NCBI GenBank assembly: GCA_964414415.1
Contig: CAYPWJ010000001.1
Location: forward strand, 124,001 to 188,000
DNA: 64,000 nucleotides
Source: CAZESS01 sp964414415
Lineage (GTDB): Archaea; Thermoplasmatota; E2; UBA202; DSCA01
Direction of reading: 5' to 3'
How positions within the stretch are numbered: the first letter of the stretch is position 1; the number at the start of each line of letters is the position of its first letter. The position numbers and the translations under genes are program-made. Under the pieces are notes generated by a model. It did no database searches. It worked only from the letters and a program-made list of their open reading frames with translations, and was not told where the DNA came from. Shown piece after piece: positions 1 through 8,321 of this stretch.

Positions 1-345
1 CTGACTCCCTCAGCACGGCTGCTGTTCCAGGCCGGTGCAGCGCAGCGGTACATCCCCGCCGCCGGCGGCCACGTCGCCCTCCACAACGACCGGATGGAGA
101 CCTCCATCGCTGGCCTGTATACAGCCGGTGATACGTCGGGCATCGAGGAAGCATCGACGGCCATGGTCGAAGGCAAAATCGCCGGGCTCGCCGCCGCCGA
201 TACGCTGCACGACGTCAGCGACGCAGAGGCACTGCTGCAGGACTACCATGGTCGCCTGGCGGACATGCGCGCCGGCCCGTTCGGCGAAAAGTCACGACAG
301 GCGAAAAAAACCATTTGCGAGGAGGCAGACGATGCCGGAATATGA
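1..345 (+). CDS. FAD-dependent oxidoreductase, alpha subunit of a dye-linked amino acid dehydrogenase complex (5' partial)
   Basis: Only the last 114 residues are in the window; the reading frame is open from base 1. The segment LYTAGDTSGIEEASTAMVEG is the FAD-binding C-terminal signature of the HcnB / sarcosine-oxidase-alpha-like flavoprotein family. It overlaps the next gene (ferredoxin), which is followed by a BFD-like [2Fe-2S] protein and a DAO-type flavoprotein. That order matches the four-gene operon of the dye-linked L-proline dehydrogenase (PDH1-type) complex of Thermococcales, where this subunit is an NADH-dye oxidoreductase. The family is clear; the amino acid substrate of the complex (proline, hydroxyproline, sarcosine or another) is not decided by this fragment. 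Confidence 0.8.
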   Translation: MTPSARLLFQAGAAQRYIPAAGGHVALHNDRMETSIAGLYTAGDTSGIEEASTAMVEGKIAGLAAADTLHDVSDAEALLQDYHGRLADMRAGPFGEKSRQAKKTICEEADDAGI

Positions 346-796
346 ACGCAGCGGCGTGCTCGGGGAGGACGACCTCAACCTGCCGTCGGAGGAACAGCTG
401 CGCAATGGTGTTGCAGTCATCGAATGCGTGCAGGAGATACCCTGCAATCCCTGTGTCGACGCATGCCCGACCGACGCGATATCCATGGAGGACATCAACG
501 CGCCGCCCCATGTCGACTACGAGACATGCATCGGCTGCGGTCAATGCATCGCCGTCTGCCCCGGCCTCGCCTGCTTTGTCGTTAAATTGGAGGACGAACA
601 CGCGCTGGTGACGCTCCCCTACGAGATGCTCCCGCTGCCAGAGGAGGGCGACCATGTTGCCGCGTTGAACCGCCGGGGTGAACGGGTCGGCGACGCGGTC
701 GTCCGCGAGGTCAGAGAAGGAGACACGCCCATCATCACAATTGAGGTCGCGCCGGAGCACGCGATGCAGGCCAGAGCCATCGAGGTGGAGCTATGA
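332..796 (+). CDS. 4Fe-4S ferredoxin-like subunit of the dehydrogenase complex
   Basis: A 154-residue protein with a Cys-rich module: CNPCVDACP near residue 36 and CIGCGQCIAVCP near residue 70, each a CxxCxxxCP-type iron-sulfur binding motif. It probably carries electrons between the two flavoprotein subunits encoded on either side. The ATG at 332 lies 14 bp inside the end of the preceding gene and has GGAGG 7-11 bp upstream, so it is preferred over earlier in-frame starts that would overlap the upstream gene for its whole visible length. The C-terminal 70 residues resemble a small beta-rich domain and are not assigned. Translational coupling on both sides supports one complex. Confidence 0.82.
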   Translation: MPEYERSGVLGEDDLNLPSEEQLRNGVAVIECVQEIPCNPCVDACPTDAISMEDINAPPHVDYETCIGCGQCIAVCPGLACFVVKLEDEHALVTLPYEMLPLPEEGDHVAALNRRGERVGDAVVREVREGDTPIITIEVAPEHAMQARAIEVEL

Positions 797-1062
797 CGAC
801 CATCATCTGCCGCTGCGAGGACGTCACCGAGGCGGACATCGTCGCGGCCATCGAAGACGGCTGCCGGACGCTCGACGGACTCAAGCACCGCCTCAGGCTC
901 GGCATGGGCCCATGTCAGGGTCGCACCTGCCTCACTTTGGCGGCGCGCATCCTCGCCCGGGAGACAGGCCAGTCCATCGAGGAGCTCCAATGGCAGACAG
1001 CGCGGCCGCCTGCGGTCGCCGTCTCGCTCGGCACCCTCGGAGGTGACCGTGATGATCGATGA
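793..1062 (+). CDS. BFD-like [2Fe-2S]-binding protein, small subunit of the dehydrogenase complex
   Basis: An 89-residue protein of the bacterioferritin-associated-ferredoxin (BFD/Fer2_BFD) type. The four cluster cysteines are visible as CRCEDV near the N-terminus and GPCQGRTC near residue 41. Homologues act as [2Fe-2S] electron-transfer domains, either fused to or encoded beside HcnA/HcnB-type and sarcosine-oxidase-type dehydrogenases. The ATG overlaps the stop of the ferredoxin gene by 4 bp (ATGA), and its own 3' end overlaps the next gene by 11 bp, so the four genes are translationally coupled. Confidence 0.85.
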   Translation: MTTIICRCEDVTEADIVAAIEDGCRTLDGLKHRLRLGMGPCQGRTCLTLAARILARETGQSIEELQWQTARPPAVAVSLGTLGGDRDDR

Positions 1063-2200
1063 GACAGCGGTCGCGGTCGTCGGCGGCGGCATCAACGGCT
1101 GCGCCCTCGCCTACGAGCTCTCGAAGCGCGACATCGACGTGGCCGTGGTAGAGCGAGACATCCTCGCGAGCGGCGCCACCGGGCGATGCGGCGCCGGCAT
1201 CCGCCAGCAGTGGTCCACCAGGGAGAACGTCACCCTTGCCATGAGAAGCATGGATATCTTCGAGCAGCTCAGCGAGGAGCTCCAGGCGGACATCGGCCTC
1301 CGGCAGGGCGGCTACCTGGTCATCGTGCACGACGAAGACGGCATGCAGCAATCGGAGCGGAACGTCGAGCTGCAGCAGTCGCTCGGCCTGAACGTCGAGC
1401 TGCTGTCGCCCGAGAAAATCACGGACGTGGTACCCATCCTGGACGTCGATGGTATAGACGCCATCGGCGCCACGTTTTGCCCCACAGACGGCCACGCGGA
1501 CCCGTTCAAGACGGCACATGCCTACGCGAGGGCTGCAGAGCAGCAGGGCGCCCGGTTTTATCCGTTTACCGAGGTCGAGGACGTGCTCACAAACGGCGGC
1601 GCGGTCGTTGGCGTCCGGACCAATCGGGGCGACATCACCTCGGAGTACGTCGTCAACGCCGCCGGGGCCTGGTCGAAACAGATAGCCGGGATGGCCGGGG
1701 TGGAGCTGCCCAACGTGCCAACCAAGAAAGAGATCCTGGTGACGGAGCGGATGGAACGGGTCTTCGACGCCATGGTCATCTCGTTCAAGGACGGCATCTA
1801 TTTCAGCCAGCAGGAGGAAGGCCAGGTGCTCGGCGGCATCCCGCCGCCGGAGACGGTGACGGGCTATGATGACACGGCGACGCTGTCGTTCCTCCAGCAC
1901 ATGTCCCGGACGCTGACCCGGTACGCGCCGGTGCTCCGGCACATCAACATCCTGCGGCAGTGGACCGGCTACTACGACGTCACACCGGATGCACGGCCAA
2001 TCCTGGGCGAGGTCGACGAGCTCCAGGGTTTCGTCCAGTGCAACGGCTTCTCCGGCCATGGGTTCATGCTGGCCCCCATCGTCGCCCGGGTGATCGCGCA
2101 GCGCATCGCCGGCGAGCAGCCCGAGGTGGACATCTCGGGGCTGCGCTACGACCGCTTTAGCAAAGCGGATTTCGAGCGGGAGCAGTCCGTCGTCGGCTAA
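1052..2200 (+). CDS. DAO-type FAD-dependent dehydrogenase, catalytic (beta) subunit
   Basis: About 382 residues of the D-amino acid/glycine/sarcosine oxidase (DAO) superfamily. The FAD dinucleotide-binding motif VVGGGINGCALAYEL is at the N-terminus, followed by GATGRCGAGIRQQW, and the C-terminal GFSGHGFMLAP motif contributes to the flavin site. In the Thermococcales PDH1 complex the equivalent subunit is L-proline dehydrogenase. ATG 1052 is chosen because GGAGGTGA (1039-1046) stands 5 bp upstream; GTG codons at 1043 and 1049 are alternatives. Proline, hydroxyproline and sarcosine are plausible substrates, inferred only from family and operon order. Confidence 0.85.
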   Translation: MIDETAVAVVGGGINGCALAYELSKRDIDVAVVERDILASGATGRCGAGIRQQWSTRENVTLAMRSMDIFEQLSEELQADIGLRQGGYLVIVHDEDGMQQSERNVELQQSLGLNVELLSPEKITDVVPILDVDGIDAIGATFCPTDGHADPFKTAHAYARAAEQQGARFYPFTEVEDVLTNGGAVVGVRTNRGDITSEYVVNAAGAWSKQIAGMAGVELPNVPTKKEILVTERMERVFDAMVISFKDGIYFSQQEEGQVLGGIPPPETVTGYDDTATLSFLQHMSRTLTRYAPVLRHINILRQWTGYYDVTPDARPILGEVDELQGFVQCNGFSGHGFMLAPIVARVIAQRIAGEQPEVDISGLRYDRFSKADFEREQSVVG

Positions 2201-2233
2201 TGACGGCAGTATACGTCCGTCGGATAAGAGAAC

Positions 2234-2242
2234 CTTTAAAAG
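2234..2242 (+). promoter_or_regulatory. TATA-like promoter element of the propeller protein gene
   Basis: CTTTAAAAG is centred about 30 bp before the ATG at 2268, preceded by A/G-rich sequence that could serve as a BRE. This spacing gives a leaderless or almost leaderless transcript. Confidence 0.5.
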
Positions 2243-2267
2243 TATCCTGCATTATAGTGACACCGAG

Positions 2268-3779
2268 ATGGACAAAGTCGTGGCAGCGGTAGGTGTGGCA
2301 CTCCTCGTGTCCTCTGGCGTTTCGATGGCTGTTCAAAATGCTGACGGAGGTGATGGCTGCTGGGAGAGGCGATACGACGGCATGGGAAACGGGGCGGCCG
2401 CCGACATTGTCCCTGCACATGACGGCGGATTTGCCGTTGTTGGGTCTACAGCGTCGACGGTGGATGGCCAGCGGGATATGTGGCTCTTGAAGCTTGATTC
2501 CCAAGGGAACAGGGAATGGGAACGATTTTACGGCGGAGCGCAGAGCGAGCGGGCCTGGAGCCTGGTACGGACAGATGACGGATACCTGCTCGGAGGCTAC
2601 GTTGAAACCTCAGGATTGAAGGGCGAGGAGTTCTGGCTGATACGGGTAGGCGAGCACGGCCACATGATATGGAACAGGACGTATGGCGGGGGCGGAGACC
2701 AAAAACTGGATGCAGTCATCACCACGGCTGATGGTGGATACGCTGCGGCGGGGAGAACAAGTTCCGCCGATAATCCTGGAGACGTGTGGCTTCTGAAGAT
2801 AGACGGAGCGGGCAACGTCGCATGGACCCGCAGCTATGGGGGAGCCGAGATGGATGTCGGCACAGACATCGTTGCAACATCCGATGGATACCTCATTGGC
2901 GGGAGGACCGACTCCTACGCTTCACATGGGGGGTGGGATAGCTGGCTGATCAAGACAGACGGGCAGGGACATGAAGAATGGAACAGAACGTATGGCTGGA
3001 ACAAATTGGAGTTTTGTACCTATATCGAAGAAACACCGGACGGCTACGTTCTGGCCGGCTACACCGAGACCGCCGACAGATGGGGCGAAGCCTATCTGAT
3101 AAAAGTAACAAGGCAGGGAGAGGAACAGTGGAAACGCCGCTACGGCGGATGGAGCATGGACCAGATAGATGATTTCAAGGCGATAGAAGATGGCTATATA
3201 TTGGCAGGAGGTACAGACAGCTATGGATTAGGCGACTTTGACGCATGGCTGCTAAAAATTGATACAGATGGAACCGAGCTATGGAACAAGAGTTTCGGAC
3301 AACGAGAAGCAGATTGGGCACACGCGGTATTGCCGGTAGATAGTGGTTATCTCTGGGTTGGCCATTCCAACGTCTACCATCCGCTCCGCAGAGAACGTGA
3401 AACAGACGCATGGATAGTGAAATGCGATGACGCTCCGCCGCCAACACTTGCCATCTCCCGGCCGAAAGACGGGCATCTGTATCTCTTCGACATGGAAATA
3501 ATGCCCTACGAGCAGACGATCGCGATAGGCGGGATCACGGTAACCGCCGAAACAGGTAGCCCCGGCCGGATAGACAGGGTAGCATTCTACGTGACTGGCT
3601 ACGACATCTACGAGCATCGTCCTCGCGCTGTTATCTCCGAGCCGCCATACCAGTGGAAATGCCGCAGGCTGGGGATGGGGCAACCCATCCAGATAATAGC
3701 TGGCGGATACTACGGCCAGGCTGGAGGCGTAGCGGTGGACAAACAGGAGATACGCATCTTCAACATGGTTCCGGGATAG
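2268..3779 (+). CDS. Secreted seven-bladed beta-propeller-like repeat protein
   Basis: 503 residues. A hydrophobic N-terminus (residues 1-22) looks like a signal peptide. Residues about 30-390 hold seven copies of a roughly 50-residue unit made of W-x-x-x-YGG, then DGG/DGY-x-x-x-GG/AG, then a WLLK(I/L)D-type strand; the closing strands read WLLKL, WLIRV, WLLKI, WLIKT, YLIKV, WLLKI and WIVKC. Seven repeats suggest a closed propeller. The last 110 residues resemble an Ig-like or carbohydrate-binding beta domain. No C-terminal sorting tail is visible. Enzymatic activity cannot be inferred. The gene looks less GC-rich than its neighbours, which could mean later acquisition. It is monocistronic. 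Confidence 0.7.
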   Translation: MDKVVAAVGVALLVSSGVSMAVQNADGGDGCWERRYDGMGNGAAADIVPAHDGGFAVVGSTASTVDGQRDMWLLKLDSQGNREWERFYGGAQSERAWSLVRTDDGYLLGGYVETSGLKGEEFWLIRVGEHGHMIWNRTYGGGGDQKLDAVITTADGGYAAAGRTSSADNPGDVWLLKIDGAGNVAWTRSYGGAEMDVGTDIVATSDGYLIGGRTDSYASHGGWDSWLIKTDGQGHEEWNRTYGWNKLEFCTYIEETPDGYVLAGYTETADRWGEAYLIKVTRQGEEQWKRRYGGWSMDQIDDFKAIEDGYILAGGTDSYGLGDFDAWLLKIDTDGTELWNKSFGQREADWAHAVLPVDSGYLWVGHSNVYHPLRRERETDAWIVKCDDAPPPTLAISRPKDGHLYLFDMEIMPYEQTIAIGGITVTAETGSPGRIDRVAFYVTGYDIYEHRPRAVISEPPYQWKCRRLGMGQPIQIIAGGYYGQAGGVAVDKQEIRIFNMVPG

Positions 3780-3815
3780 CCGCTTTGCCTCCTTCCGGCT
3801 GCCGCCACCATTATA

Positions 3816-3823
3816 TTTATAAG
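3816..3823 (+). promoter_or_regulatory. TATA box of the rpo7 operon
   Basis: TTTATAAG lies about 33 bp before ATG 3853. A short leader carrying GGAGA just before that ATG follows. Confidence 0.5.
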
Positions 3824-3852
3824 CGATGGGTCTATTTCAGGTAGGAGATTTC

Positions 3853-4398
3853 ATGTATTATATGGTTAAGAAGGAAGATACCATCCGCATCCCGCCCGAC
3901 CACATCGGAGAAGACCTGGAAGAAGTGAGTACCACCATCGTCCAGGAGACCTTTGAGGGCACCATGGACAAGGAGCACGGGCTCATCCTGGTCGCCGAGG
4001 ACGTGGAGCGGACGGGCGAAGGCAATATCATCCACGGCGATGGAGCTATCTATCAGGACGTGGCCTTCGACGCTCTGACCTTCAAGCCCGAGCAGCACGA
4101 GATCATAGATGGTATCATCTGCGACGTCGTCGAGTTCGGTGCCTTCTGTCACATCGGGCCACTCGACGCACTCATCCACAAAAGCCAGATTATGGACGAC
4201 CACATCGTCATCGACGCCGAAAACAAGCGGATGGAGGGACGTGAGACCAACAATTCGCTGAAGGTCGGCGACGTCGTCCGCGCCCGCATCGTCACCATTT
4301 CACTCAACGAGATGAATCCCCGGGAGAGCAAGATCGGGCTTACGATGCGGCAGCCCGGCCTGGGTAAAAAGGAATGGCGCCGGGAGGAGAACCAATGA
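3853..4398 (+). CDS. rpo7: DNA-directed RNA polymerase subunit Rpo7 (RpoE')
   Basis: 181 residues. The N-terminal half is the Rpo7 tip domain (IRIPP near residue 12, then LEEVSTTIV). The C-terminal half is an S1/OB domain (GIICDVVEFGAFCHIGPLDA near residue 83) used to bind nascent RNA. Rpo7 pairs with Rpo4 as the polymerase stalk. ATG 3853 has a GGAGA ribosome binding site 3-7 bp upstream and starts the typical MYYMVKKEDTIRIPP sequence; an in-frame ATG at 3826 would fall at or before the predicted transcription start. It is first in an operon with spt4, dephospho-CoA kinase and two ribosomal proteins, a common archaeal arrangement. Confidence 0.95.
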   Translation: MYYMVKKEDTIRIPPDHIGEDLEEVSTTIVQETFEGTMDKEHGLILVAEDVERTGEGNIIHGDGAIYQDVAFDALTFKPEQHEIIDGIICDVVEFGAFCHIGPLDALIHKSQIMDDHIVIDAENKRMEGRETNNSLKVGDVVRARIVTISLNEMNPRESKIGLTMRQPGLGKKEWRREENQ

Positions 4399-4571
4399 AG
4401 GCCTGCAAGAAATGCCACATGCTGACCGAGGACGACGTCTGCCCCTACTGCAACACGCCGACGTCGGAGCACTGGCAGGGCTACATGGTCATCATCGACC
4501 CTGCTCGCTCCCGCATCGCAGACAAGATGGGTATCAAGATGCCCGGCAAATATGCCCTGAAGGTACGATGA
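4395..4571 (+). CDS. spt4: Transcription elongation factor Spt4 (RpoE'')
   Basis: A 58-residue zinc protein. Two cysteine pairs, CKKC near residue 4 and CPYC near residue 17, form the Spt4 zinc site, followed by SEHWQGYMVIIDPARS, a well-conserved Spt4 segment. It dimerises with Spt5 to bind the RNA polymerase clamp and increase processivity. The ATG overlaps the rpo7 stop (ATGA) and follows a GGGAGGAGA binding site. Confidence 0.95.
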   Translation: MKACKKCHMLTEDDVCPYCNTPTSEHWQGYMVIIDPARSRIADKMGIKMPGKYALKVR

Positions 4572-5065
4572 CGTACGTGTTGCCTGACGAGCGACGCCAC
4601 GAGCTGCGGGAGCCCATCGGCGTCGTCCTTCAGGAGGAAGACCTCGATGGAGCGATGCCTCGTCCACTCATCTCGGTGGGCGACATGGTGACCACCACGC
4701 TGCAACGGCGTGGCGTCGAGCCCGACGTCGCAGTCGTCGACTACCGGGTGGAACGCTCGCCGTGCGGCGATGCTGTCAGGCAGGCAGTCCAGGATGCCGG
4801 GGACATGACTCGGCGGGTCAGCAATCCAGCCGGCGTCATCACCGACGAGCTCTGGCAGGCCGTCGAGACAGCGCTTGACAGCGACACAGCGACGCGGATA
4901 GAGGTCGACGGCGAGGAAGACCTGGCGGCCCTGGTTGCTATCGCGCTTGCCCCTGTGGGAGCGACGGTCCTGTATGGGCTGCCGTCCGAGGGTATTGCCC
5001 GCGTCGCCGTTACGTCGGATTCAAAGGAAAAAGTCAGACATGTCCTTGAGGACATGGAGGAATAA
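4568..5065 (+). CDS. GTP-dependent dephospho-CoA kinase (DUF359 family)
   Basis: 165 residues. Archaeal DUF359 proteins phosphorylate dephospho-CoA with GTP in the last step of CoA synthesis. Family features include LREPIGVVL near residue 15, SVGDMVT followed by VVDYRVER, and GEEDLAALVAIALAPVGATVLYG (quoted here in parts) near residues 112-135, where the acidic GEEDL element belongs to the active site. The ATG overlaps the spt4 stop by 4 bp. The position between spt4 and S24e is typical for euryarchaeal genomes and supports the call. Confidence 0.9.
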   Translation: MTYVLPDERRHELREPIGVVLQEEDLDGAMPRPLISVGDMVTTTLQRRGVEPDVAVVDYRVERSPCGDAVRQAVQDAGDMTRRVSNPAGVITDELWQAVETALDSDTATRIEVDGEEDLAALVAIALAPVGATVLYGLPSEGIARVAVTSDSKEKVRHVLEDMEE

Positions 5066-5067
5066 AC

Positions 5068-5409
5068 ATGGAAATCGAGATAACGTCAAGGAAGGAAAAC
5101 AAGGTTCTGGAGCGAGAGGAAGTTGCCTTCACGCTGCAGTTCGAGGGCAAGACGCCCTCCCGGAAGCAGGTGCAGCAGCAGCTGTCTGATGTCATCGGCA
5201 GAAACATTATCGTCGTGGAGTACATCAAGCCGATGTACGGCGCCAGCAAGGCGACGGGCTACGCCAGAGGGTATACCTCGGCGAGGCAGGCCCGCGCCGT
5301 CGAGCAGCAGCACATCCTGGAGCGGAACAATCTCGCCGGCGGTGAACCGGAGCAAGCAGCTGCGGAGGAAACCGAAGAACCGGAAGAAGCGGCAGCCAAG
5401 GGGGAATAA
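5068..5409 (+). CDS. rps24e: 30S ribosomal protein S24e
   Basis: 113 residues: MEIEITSRKENKVLEREEV at the start, a PSRKQVQQQL segment, and YGASKATGYARGY in the middle are S24e signatures. The acidic, Ala/Glu-rich C-terminal tail (about residues 90-113) is longer than the minimal archaeal protein. The gene follows the dephospho-CoA kinase by 2 bp and is cotranscribed with S27ae. Confidence 0.95.
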   Translation: MEIEITSRKENKVLEREEVAFTLQFEGKTPSRKQVQQQLSDVIGRNIIVVEYIKPMYGASKATGYARGYTSARQARAVEQQHILERNNLAGGEPEQAAAEETEEPEEAAAKGE

Positions 5410-5410
5410 C

Positions 5411-5557
5411 ATGAGCAAGCGAGATCTGTATAAGGTAGAGGACGGCCAGCTGGTCCGCACCCGCAAGGTCTGTCCCAAGTGTGGCGACGGCGTGTTTCTC
5501 GCCGAGCACGATGACCGGCTGAGCTGCGGCCAGTGTGGCTACACTGAATTCAAGTAA
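5411..5557 (+). CDS. rps27ae: 30S ribosomal protein S27ae
   Basis: A 48-residue zinc-ribbon ribosomal protein. The CPKCG near residue 19 and CGQCGYTEF at the C-terminus provide four zinc-ligand cysteines. The length is typical of archaeal S27ae, which has no ubiquitin fusion. It starts 1 bp after the S24e stop codon. Confidence 0.95.
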   Translation: MSKRDLYKVEDGQLVRTRKVCPKCGDGVFLAEHDDRLSCGQCGYTEFK

Positions 5558-5558
5558 C

Positions 5559-6866
5559 ATGGACGGCATGCTCGACGCGCTCGGCGTTGACGACGTCGAC
5601 GAGCTCTTCGCGGACATCCCCGGGGAGATACGCATCGACGGGCTTGATCTCCCGCCGGGCATGCCGGAGCGTGAGGTGGAGCGTCACATCGACGTGCTGC
5701 TCGGCCGAAACCGTTCCTTCAGGGACATGCCCTCGTTTCTGGGCGGCGGCATCCAGCCTCACTACGTCCCGCCGGCGGTGGAGCACGTCATTGCACGGAG
5801 CGAATTCTTGACTGCCTATACTCCCTACCAGTCGGAGTTCTCGCAGGGCATCCTGCAGGCGATGTTCGAATATCAGTCCATCGTCTGCGAGCTCACCGGC
5901 ATGGACGCGGCCAACGTCTCGATGTACGACGCGGCCACGGCGCTGGGAGAGGCAGCCGGCATGGTCGCCCGGAGCAGCAGTGGCAGCCTCTTTTTAGTCC
6001 CGGAGCATCTGTCACCGGAAAAAAAATCCGTGCTTCGCAACTACCTGCGGAGCACCGACCTCACGATGCGGGAGATACCGGTCAGCGAGGGCCGCGTCGA
6101 CCTCGATGCAGCTGCATCACTGGCTGACGACGCAGCCGGTGTATATCTCGAGAATCCAAACTACTGGGGTCTTATAGAGGGCCGCGTCGACGAGATCAGG
6201 GCGCTCGTCGAGGATACAGACGCGATGCTGGTCCTGGGTGTCGACCCGTTGCTTGCGGCGGTGACCTGTCCTCCCGCTGACTATGGCGCGGATGTCGTCA
6301 TCGGCGACGGCTGGTTCGGCTGCCCGATGAACTACGGCGGCGTCCGCCTGGGCATGTTTGCCTGCCGGCGGGAGCACGTCCGGCAGATGCCCGGCCGTGT
6401 CATCGGCGCCACCCGTGACAGCGATGGCAAACGCGCCTTTTGTATGACGCTGCAGACCCGGGAGCAGCATATCCGTCGGGAGCGCGCGACGAGCAACATC
6501 TGCACCAATCAGGCGCTGTGCGCCATTGCATTCGCCGCCTACGCGGCGCTGCACGGCACCGCGGGACTCCGAAAGCTGGCAGCCGTCAACATGCGCCGTG
6601 CACGCTACACGGCGGAGCAACTCGCCGATGTTGGCTTCACGCTGCCCTACGACGACCTGTTTTTCAATGAATTCGTGGCGGTGCCGCCCGTCGATGCAGA
6701 CATGCTCACCGAGCAGCTGCTGCAGCACGGTTTCCAGGGCGGCCTCCCGCTCACGGACGGACCCGACAACGCGATGCTGTACGCCGTTACAGAGGTGCAC
6801 ACCCGGGAGATGATAGACGACATGGTCGCGGCGACGGCCGACATCATCAGAGGCCACGATGTATAG
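5559..6866 (+). CDS. gcvPA: Glycine dehydrogenase (decarboxylating) subunit 1
   Basis: 435 residues, the N-terminal half of the split P-protein of the glycine cleavage system. Visible signatures are FLGGGIQPHYVPPAV near residue 60, TAYTPYQSEFSQGILQAMFE near residue 85 and the NICTNQALCAIAFAAYAALHG (partial) region near residue 313. With GcvPB it decarboxylates glycine and passes the aminomethyl group to lipoylated H-protein. ATG 5559 is 1 bp after S27ae; ATG 5568 is an alternative. It overlaps gcvPB by 8 bp. No gcvT or gcvH lies in the window, so the rest of the system must be elsewhere. Confidence 0.95.
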   Translation: MDGMLDALGVDDVDELFADIPGEIRIDGLDLPPGMPEREVERHIDVLLGRNRSFRDMPSFLGGGIQPHYVPPAVEHVIARSEFLTAYTPYQSEFSQGILQAMFEYQSIVCELTGMDAANVSMYDAATALGEAAGMVARSSSGSLFLVPEHLSPEKKSVLRNYLRSTDLTMREIPVSEGRVDLDAAASLADDAAGVYLENPNYWGLIEGRVDEIRALVEDTDAMLVLGVDPLLAAVTCPPADYGADVVIGDGWFGCPMNYGGVRLGMFACRREHVRQMPGRVIGATRDSDGKRAFCMTLQTREQHIRRERATSNICTNQALCAIAFAAYAALHGTAGLRKLAAVNMRRARYTAEQLADVGFTLPYDDLFFNEFVAVPPVDADMLTEQLLQHGFQGGLPLTDGPDNAMLYAVTEVHTREMIDDMVAATADIIRGHDV

Positions 6867-8292
6867 GATGGCCTCCTACGACGAGCCGCTGCTCAACGAG
6901 CTTTCCGCCACGAGTGACAAGGCTGGCGTGGAGCCACCGTTGCCAGACGAGCTGCAGCGCACCAGCCTGGCTGTCCCCCACCTCGATGAATGCAGCCTGC
7001 TCCGCCACTATGTCCATCTCAGCCAGATGAACTACGGTGTCGACACCGGCACCTACCCGCTGGGCTCCTGCACCATGAAGTACAATCCCCGGCTGGGTGA
7101 ACGACTGGCAGGCCGCCATCGGATGACCGGGCTGCATCCCCTGCAGCATCCGTCGACGGTCCAGGGCATCCTCGAGATGCTGCACCGCCTCAAAAAGATG
7201 CTCTGCGCTATCACCGGGATGCATGCTTTTTCACTGCAGCCCGCAGCGGGGGCACACGGCGAGTTCACCGGGATGCTCATCGCTCGCGCCTACCATGAAC
7301 AGCGGGGTGAGCAGCGAAGCGAGGTCATCCTGCCGGACAGCGCCCACGGCACCAATCCCGCCTCGGCGAAAATGGCCGGCTTCGACGTCGTCGAGCTACC
7401 GTCACAGGAGGGGCGCGTCGATCTCGATGCGCTCGATGCAGCCCTGTCGGACGACACGGCGGCGTTCATGCTCACCAATCCCAACACCCTGGGCATCTTC
7501 GAGCGCGACATCCTCGAAATCGCGGCGATGGTCAAAGAGGCGGGCGCCCTGCTGTATTATGACGGTGCAAACCTCAACGCCATCATGGGCAAGGCTCGGC
7601 CCGGCGACATGGGCTTCGACATCGTGCATCTCAACCCGCACAAGACATTCGCGACGCCGCACGGCGGCGGCGGGCCCGGAGCCGGTCCGATCGGTGTCAC
7701 CGGGGAGCTGGAGCCATATCTGCCGGTACCCCGCATCGCGCGTGACGGCGACGGCGGCTACCGATGGAGCTACAGCCATCCATGCTCCATCGGTCGGATC
7801 TCGCATTTCTACGGCAACGTCCCCGTGTTGCTCAAGACCTACGCCTATCTGCTCCGCACCGGTGCAGGGCTGCAGCGCGTCGCCGAGCGAGCGGTATGCA
7901 ACGCCAATTATCTCCTCCAGCAGCTCGACAGCAGCGCCTACAGGCTGCCGTATCCAGGGCGCCGGATGCATGAGTTCGTGGTCAGCGCGGAGCCGCTCAA
8001 GGAAAACGGCGTCAGGGCGCTCGACGTCGCCAAACGCCTCCTCGACCACGGGCTGCATCCGCCGACGATGTACTTCCCGCTCATCGTGGAGGAGGCATTG
8101 ATGATTGAGCCCACCGAGAGCGAAAGCCGGGCGTCGCTCGATGCATACGCGGCGTCACTCAACGACATCGCCAGGGAGCAGCCGGAGACGCTCCAGCGGG
8201 CGCCGCAGCGGACGCCGGTGAAGCGCATCGACGAGGTCAAAGCAGCCCGGAATCCCCGTCTCACCTGGAACGACCTCGATGGCGAACGGTGA
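6859..8292 (+). CDS. gcvPB: Glycine dehydrogenase (decarboxylating) subunit 2
   Basis: 477 residues, the PLP-bearing half of the split P-protein. The pyridoxal-phosphate lysine is in HLNPHKTFATPHGGGGPG near residue 258. Other signatures are YPLGSCTMKYNPR near residue 69 and PDSAHGTNPASA near residue 160. ATG 6859 overlaps gcvPA; ATG 6868 is an alternative and gives the more usual family N-terminus ending in YDEPLLNEL. Confidence 0.95.
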   Translation: MYRMASYDEPLLNELSATSDKAGVEPPLPDELQRTSLAVPHLDECSLLRHYVHLSQMNYGVDTGTYPLGSCTMKYNPRLGERLAGRHRMTGLHPLQHPSTVQGILEMLHRLKKMLCAITGMHAFSLQPAAGAHGEFTGMLIARAYHEQRGEQRSEVILPDSAHGTNPASAKMAGFDVVELPSQEGRVDLDALDAALSDDTAAFMLTNPNTLGIFERDILEIAAMVKEAGALLYYDGANLNAIMGKARPGDMGFDIVHLNPHKTFATPHGGGGPGAGPIGVTGELEPYLPVPRIARDGDGGYRWSYSHPCSIGRISHFYGNVPVLLKTYAYLLRTGAGLQRVAERAVCNANYLLQQLDSSAYRLPYPGRRMHEFVVSAEPLKENGVRALDVAKRLLDHGLHPPTMYFPLIVEEALMIEPTESESRASLDAYAASLNDIAREQPETLQRAPQRTPVKRIDEVKAARNPRLTWNDLDGER

Positions 8293-8321
8293 AGCCATAT
8301 ATCCCCTCTCGTTTTCTGTCC

